Assembly (NCBI GenBank): GCA_026991005.1
Contig: JALXCH010000310.1
Coordinates: 1-19,058 of the forward strand
Reading direction: 5' to 3'
DNA length: 19,058 nt
Source of the DNA: Calditrichia bacterium
GTDB taxonomy: Bacteria; Calditrichota; Calditrichia; RBG-13-44-9
How positions within the stretch are numbered: the stretch's first letter is position 1; each line of letters begins with the position of its first letter. The notes beneath the pieces were generated by a model. It was not told where the DNA came from. It saw only the letters and a list, made by a program, of their open reading frames with translations, and did no database searches. Of the stretch, positions 16,225-19,058 are shown in pieces. Made by a program: the position numbers and the translations under genes.

Positions 16225-17434
16225 AATCCTGCCTCCAATTTTCGTTCAGGAGATTGCTTTTAATCGCCAGTTCGATGGTTCGGATAGCCCGTTTTACCAC
16301 CGGAGGGTCAATCATTTTGCTCCCCAGTGCCACCACACCCAGCCCTTTCCTTTCCGCTTCTTCGAATGCCAGAACAATTCGTTTTGCTTTTTCGATTTCT
16401 TCTTCGGTGGGTGCGAAAGCTTCGTGAATGGGTTGAATTTGTCGGGGATGAATGCACCCCTTCCCGTCGAATCCCAGACTTTTGGCTTCCAGCACGCTGG
16501 CACGCAATCCCTCCATGTCCTGAACATCCGAGAAGACGGTATCGATGGGCTGGATTCCCGCAGCCCGGGCAGCATTCACCACCACCGAACGTGCATAGAA
16601 ACTCTCCCGGCCTTCGTTGGTGCGTTGGGCTCCGATATCTGCCGTGTAGTCTTCCAACCCGATGGCAAGCGCCACATTCCTGGAAGAAGCCCGGGCAATC
16701 TGGTAGGCATGCATGACCCCCAGCGCACTTTCGATGATGGGCATAAAGAACACCTCCCGCTTCTCCGGAAGCGTTTTCAGAATGCTCTCCACCTTTTCCT
16801 CAATTTCCTGAATTTGCTCCGGAGATTCCACTTTGGGCAATAAAAGTACATCGACCTTGTGGGGAACCACCTCCTCCAGATCCTGCAATCCCAGCGGCAA
16901 CTGGTTAATTCGCACCATACGTTCGCATCCTTTAAATTCCAGTGCACGTAATGCGTTACGCACCAGAATGCGGGCATCCTCTTTTTTACCCGGCGCTACG
17001 GAATCTTCCAGATCCAGAATCAACCCGTCCGGCTGGTGAATGGCGGCATTAAGCATCAGCTTGGGCTGATCGCCCGGGAGGTAAAGGCGAGATCGCCGGA
17101 ACCGCTCACGCTGGGGCGGAGGCACCTCTTCCACATAATCCGGTAAAAATCGCTTTCCCCCATCCAGACCGGCCTTCCGCACAGCCGATTCGATTCGCGC
17201 CATTAGCACAAATGGTACCGCACCGGAATCTTCCAGCGTAATGTGGGCATGTTCAATTCCAAAAAAGCGCATCATTTCCTGCACCAGCGCACGGATGGAA
17301 TCCCCATACAGCTTCTCCACCTTGCTGGTTAACTGAATCTCGATTCCACCGGAAGTACGCGGCGTTAGCCCCACCCAGCAATCCGAACGCACTTTTTCCC
17401 CCCGATTGCCTGCTTCAAACACAGGTTCACTCAT
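16217..17434 (-). CDS. Fused citrate lyase acyl carrier (CitD-like) and beta subunit (CitE)
   Basis: A 405-residue fusion when started at the ATG at 17434, which has AAGGAG 6 nt upstream; an in-frame GTG at 17458 would put that site inside the gene. Residues about 3-92 are a CitD-like acyl carrier: GGIEIQLTSKVEKLYGDSIR (29-48) and then LEDSGAVPFVLMARIESAV. Residues about 114-405 are CitE, the citryl-carrier oxaloacetate-lyase: RRSRLYLPGDQ, DGLILDLEDSV, MVRINQ, LLLPKVESPEQI, PIIESALGV and LAIGLEDYTADIG. Aligned without gaps to Klebsiella CitD (GTLESSD), the region here is GEKVRSD: the position of the prosthetic-group Ser14 is Arg16, and the next residue is Ser17. Either Ser17 carries the group or the carrier works differently. 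It heads an operon with citF. Confidence 0.88.
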   Translation of the reverse strand: MSEPVFEAGNRGEKVRSDCWVGLTPRTSGGIEIQLTSKVEKLYGDSIRALVQEMMRFFGIEHAHITLEDSGAVPFVLMARIESAVRKAGLDGGKRFLPDYVEEVPPPQRERFRRSRLYLPGDQPKLMLNAAIHQPDGLILDLEDSVAPGKKEDARILVRNALRALEFKGCERMVRINQLPLGLQDLEEVVPHKVDVLLLPKVESPEQIQEIEEKVESILKTLPEKREVFFMPIIESALGVMHAYQIARASSRNVALAIGLEDYTADIGAQRTNEGRESFYARSVVVNAARAAGIQPIDTVFSDVQDMEGLRASVLEAKSLGFDGKGCIHPRQIQPIHEAFAPTEEEIEKAKRIVLAFEEAERKGLGVVALGSKMIDPPVVKRAIRTIELAIKSNLLNENWRQDYE

Positions 17435-17440
17435 AGTGCT

Positions 17441-17446
17441 CTCCTT
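17441..17446 (-). promoter_or_regulatory. Ribosome-binding site fixing the citDE start
   Basis: AAGGAG on the minus strand, preceded by an A-run and 6 nt from the ATG at 17434. It rules out the upstream GTG at 17458 as the main start. Confidence 0.8.
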
Positions 17447-17559
17447 TTTTGATTGCACAACCTATTCTTCCACTAATCTCACCACTCACTGCGAAAGCGC
17501 TGCTCTCCACACCTCCCACCCGGAGACATGGTCTTTAATTTCTTCCAATCCGGGAACGC

Positions 17560-17588
17560 ATTTTAACTAATTTTTCAATAAATTGAAA
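17560..17588 (-). promoter_or_regulatory. Candidate citDE promoter with palindrome over the -35 region
   Basis: On the minus strand TAAAAT (17560-17565; five of six) lies 17 nt after TTTCAA (17583-17588; a poor -35). A perfect palindrome TTTCAAT-AA-ATTGAAA (17573-17588, plus strand) covers the -35 hexamer, as an operator would. The leader would be about 120 nt, which is long. Supported by motif reading only. Confidence 0.35.
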
Positions 17589-17605
17589 CAGAAAATTCAG
17601 CGGTA

Positions 17606-17620
17606 CCGGAACGTTTCCGG
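17606..17620 (-). terminator. Possible weak terminator after the aconitase-family gene
   Basis: CCGGAA-CGT-TTCCGG forms a 6-bp GC-rich stem about 100 nt beyond the stop of the aconitase-family gene. The T-run on the minus strand is interrupted and distant, so termination is doubtful. Read-through into citDE is possible. The rest of 17459-17713 shows no gene. Confidence 0.25.
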
Positions 17621-17713
17621 CTTCCTAAAAACAGCCCTTTCTCTTTTCCGGAGTGTCCCGGGAAAAATCAGCAATGCCCCTCCCCTCTCCATCGAAAAAC
17701 GAAACGATGCGGC

Positions 17714-19058
17714 TTATTCCCGATTCAACAACCCACCTCGTTTGTAAATGGCCAGTTGTACCTCCGAGAACGGGGTGACCCGGGCTTTTTTCCCGTTTTC
17801 CAGATTCTCAATTTCACCCGTCTGGAAATTGAGGCGTATCCGGTCGCGCTGTTTCAACTCCAGTTCTTCCAGAATATCCGGATGGTACGTGAGAATGGGC
17901 ATGGCGGCGTTTATGGCATTTCGCTCGTAAATGGCACCAAAGGATTCCGCCAGTATGGCCTGAATGCCCAGCGATTTGAAACAATCAACCGCCTGTTGCC
18001 GGGAACTTCCCGCACCAAAATTCTTCCCGGTAAATATGATGTCTCCTTTTTCCGCTTTTTGAGCGAAGTCCTCCCAGCCCTCCAGATTATCGAAGGTGTA
18101 GCGCCCCATTTCTTCGATATCGGTAATGGTCAAGTAGCGGTTGTGGAAAATCATATCCGTATCGATGTTGTCCTTGCGAATAATCCACACCTTGCCTTCC
18201 ACAACGGTAGGTGCCTCCCGTTTTTCCACGGTCTTTTTCGAAGCGGGTTGATACTGGAAGGTGGTGGCTTTCAGTTCTTCGAAGGTGACGGGGCGTTCCG
18301 GCAGAGCGTCCGGTGTAGTGATGTATCCCGCCACTGCGGAAGCAGCTACGGCAGCGGGAGAACCCAGGTACACCTGTCCTTTCCCCTGCTTTCCGGCGAA
18401 GTTCCGGTTTCCGGTACTGATGGTAATTTCCCCGGGACCATTTTGCCCGATTTGCCCGGCGGCACAACCGGCACAGCCGGCGTTACCCACCAGCGCTCCT
18501 GCTTCCTTAAAAATCTTCAAAAGCCCCTCTTCCATCATCTGACGCCACACCCGGTCTGTGGAAGGCACAATTTTCAGCACCACACCGGGCGCCACCTTGC
18601 GTCCCTTAAGAATGGAAGCGGCGATGCGTAAATCCTCAATGCGCCCGTTGGTACAACTTCCAATAAAAGCCGAATCAATTTTTACTTTCCCGATTTCCTG
18701 AATTCCTACCGAATCTTCCGGATGTCCCGGACGGGAGACCATGGGAACAAAGCGGGAAAGATCCAGCTCGAACACCTGCTGGTAGCTGGCATCGGGATCG
18801 GCGGCAATTTTTTCCAGTTTTCGGCCCGCTCGACTCTCGCAAAACGCCATGACTTCTTCATTCGGTTCAAACAGTAAAATAATCGCGCCCATTTCGGTCG
18901 CCATGGAGGCAATGGTAATGCGTTCGTCCAGGGTAAATTTTTCCACTTCCGGGCCGGTGACTTCCACCGCCAGCCCCAGTAGCCCGTTGGCACCAAAATG
19001 ATGCAGCAGGTTTAGCACAATGTCCTTGGCGGTTAGTCCCCGGGGACGCTCACCCTTC
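17714..19058 (-). CDS. Aconitase/isopropylmalate-dehydratase family hydratase, LeuC-LeuD fused (partial, 5' end outside window)
   Basis: An iron-sulfur hydratase. About 448 codons are visible and the frame is open to the right edge; the first residues KGERPRGLTAKDIVLNLL belong inside the LeuC-type domain, so an internal GTG at 19018 is not the start. The cluster cysteines are present: IGSCTNGR (Cys about residue 135 of the visible part) and GNAGCAGCAAG (about 195 and 198). STGNRNFAGKQGKG is a substrate- and cluster-region motif. After a linker comes the swivelling LeuD-type domain with NIDTDMIFHNRYL and GKNFGAGSSRQQAV. The fused layout matches the 'Aquifex-type' putative aconitases of about 640-660 residues. 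Homoaconitase or isopropylmalate dehydratase are alternatives. The citrate lyase genes downstream favour citrate/isocitrate as substrate. Confidence 0.85.
   Translation of the reverse strand, partial: KGERPRGLTAKDIVLNLLHHFGANGLLGLAVEVTGPEVEKFTLDERITIASMATEMGAIILLFEPNEEVMAFCESRAGRKLEKIAADPDASYQQVFELDLSRFVPMVSRPGHPEDSVGIQEIGKVKIDSAFIGSCTNGRIEDLRIAASILKGRKVAPGVVLKIVPSTDRVWRQMMEEGLLKIFKEAGALVGNAGCAGCAAGQIGQNGPGEITISTGNRNFAGKQGKGQVYLGSPAAVAASAVAGYITTPDALPERPVTFEELKATTFQYQPASKKTVEKREAPTVVEGKVWIIRKDNIDTDMIFHNRYLTITDIEEMGRYTFDNLEGWEDFAQKAEKGDIIFTGKNFGAGSSRQQAVDCFKSLGIQAILAESFGAIYERNAINAAMPILTYHPDILEELELKQRDRIRLNFQTGEIENLENGKKARVTPFSEVQLAIYKRGGLLNRE

Noticed and set aside
15538..16263. Long plus-strand open frame (241 codons) opposite citF
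   Set aside because: It lies wholly antisense to a well-conserved citF, has no recognisable domain and low-complexity composition typical of a shadow frame.
17756..18631. Plus-strand open frame of 291 codons opposite the aconitase-family gene
   Set aside because: Antisense to the clear LeuC/LeuD-type coding sequence with its cluster cysteines; no domain or ribosome-binding site supports it.
19018..19018. GTG at 19018 as the true start of the aconitase-family gene
   Set aside because: The frame continues upstream to the window edge with conserved family residues (KGERPRGLTAKDI), so the start lies outside the window.

Overview
The window looks like chromosomal DNA of a bacterium from the Fibrobacterota-Chlorobiota-Bacteroidota (FCB) assemblage. 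Two large secreted proteins end in type IX secretion sorting domains of the 'NYPNPFNPxTTI' style, which is especially common in Calditrichota, Ignavibacteriota, Marinimicrobia and related candidate phyla. Calditrichota-like is my best guess. It rests on protein style only and no taxon is proven. There are no tRNA or rRNA genes, no CRISPR array and no transposase.

Left part (1-3417, minus strand): a lipid-synthesis operon in the classical order yceD (DUF177) - rpmF - plsX - fabH - fabD. The genes are tightly packed (21-25 nt gaps, then 2 nt between plsX and fabH), followed by a 146-nt gap holding a candidate internal promoter before fabD, which runs off the left edge. Next to it and divergent is a single rfbC/rmlC gene (3687-4241, plus strand) with a good sigma-70-like promoter.

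Centre (4242-5978, plus strand): a two-gene unit of unknown function. It encodes a SatD-family protein with a C-terminal helix-turn-helix and, overlapping by ATGA, a multi-pass membrane protein with the C-terminal block found in DUF3307-type proteins. Immediately before the satD start codon is an array of four TTAACC-N5-GGTTAA-like palindromes, built as a diverged 45-bp tandem duplication that ends 1 nt before the ATG. This looks like a dedicated operator array and is the most interesting signal in the window.

Centre-right (5981-14204, minus strand): a beta-helix protein with a type IX sorting tail; a coupled pair (TAATG overlap) of a nucleotidyltransferase-like/thymidylate-kinase-like fusion and an APH-family kinase-like protein with an unrecognised N-terminal half; and a 1072-residue secreted protein (beta-propeller-like region, lamin-tail domain, Ig-like region, twin repeat, type IX tail).

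Right part (14577-19058, minus strand): a citrate-lyase operon, with a fused CitD-CitE protein overlapping citF and a strong terminator after citF. Upstream lies a fused LeuC-LeuD-type aconitase-family hydratase that runs off the right edge. Together these suggest citrate/isocitrate interconversion and citrate cleavage to oxaloacetate and an acetyl unit, but the substrate is inferred. The CitD-like domain is odd: an ungapped alignment places arginine where classical CitD carries its prosthetic-group serine, with a serine one residue later.
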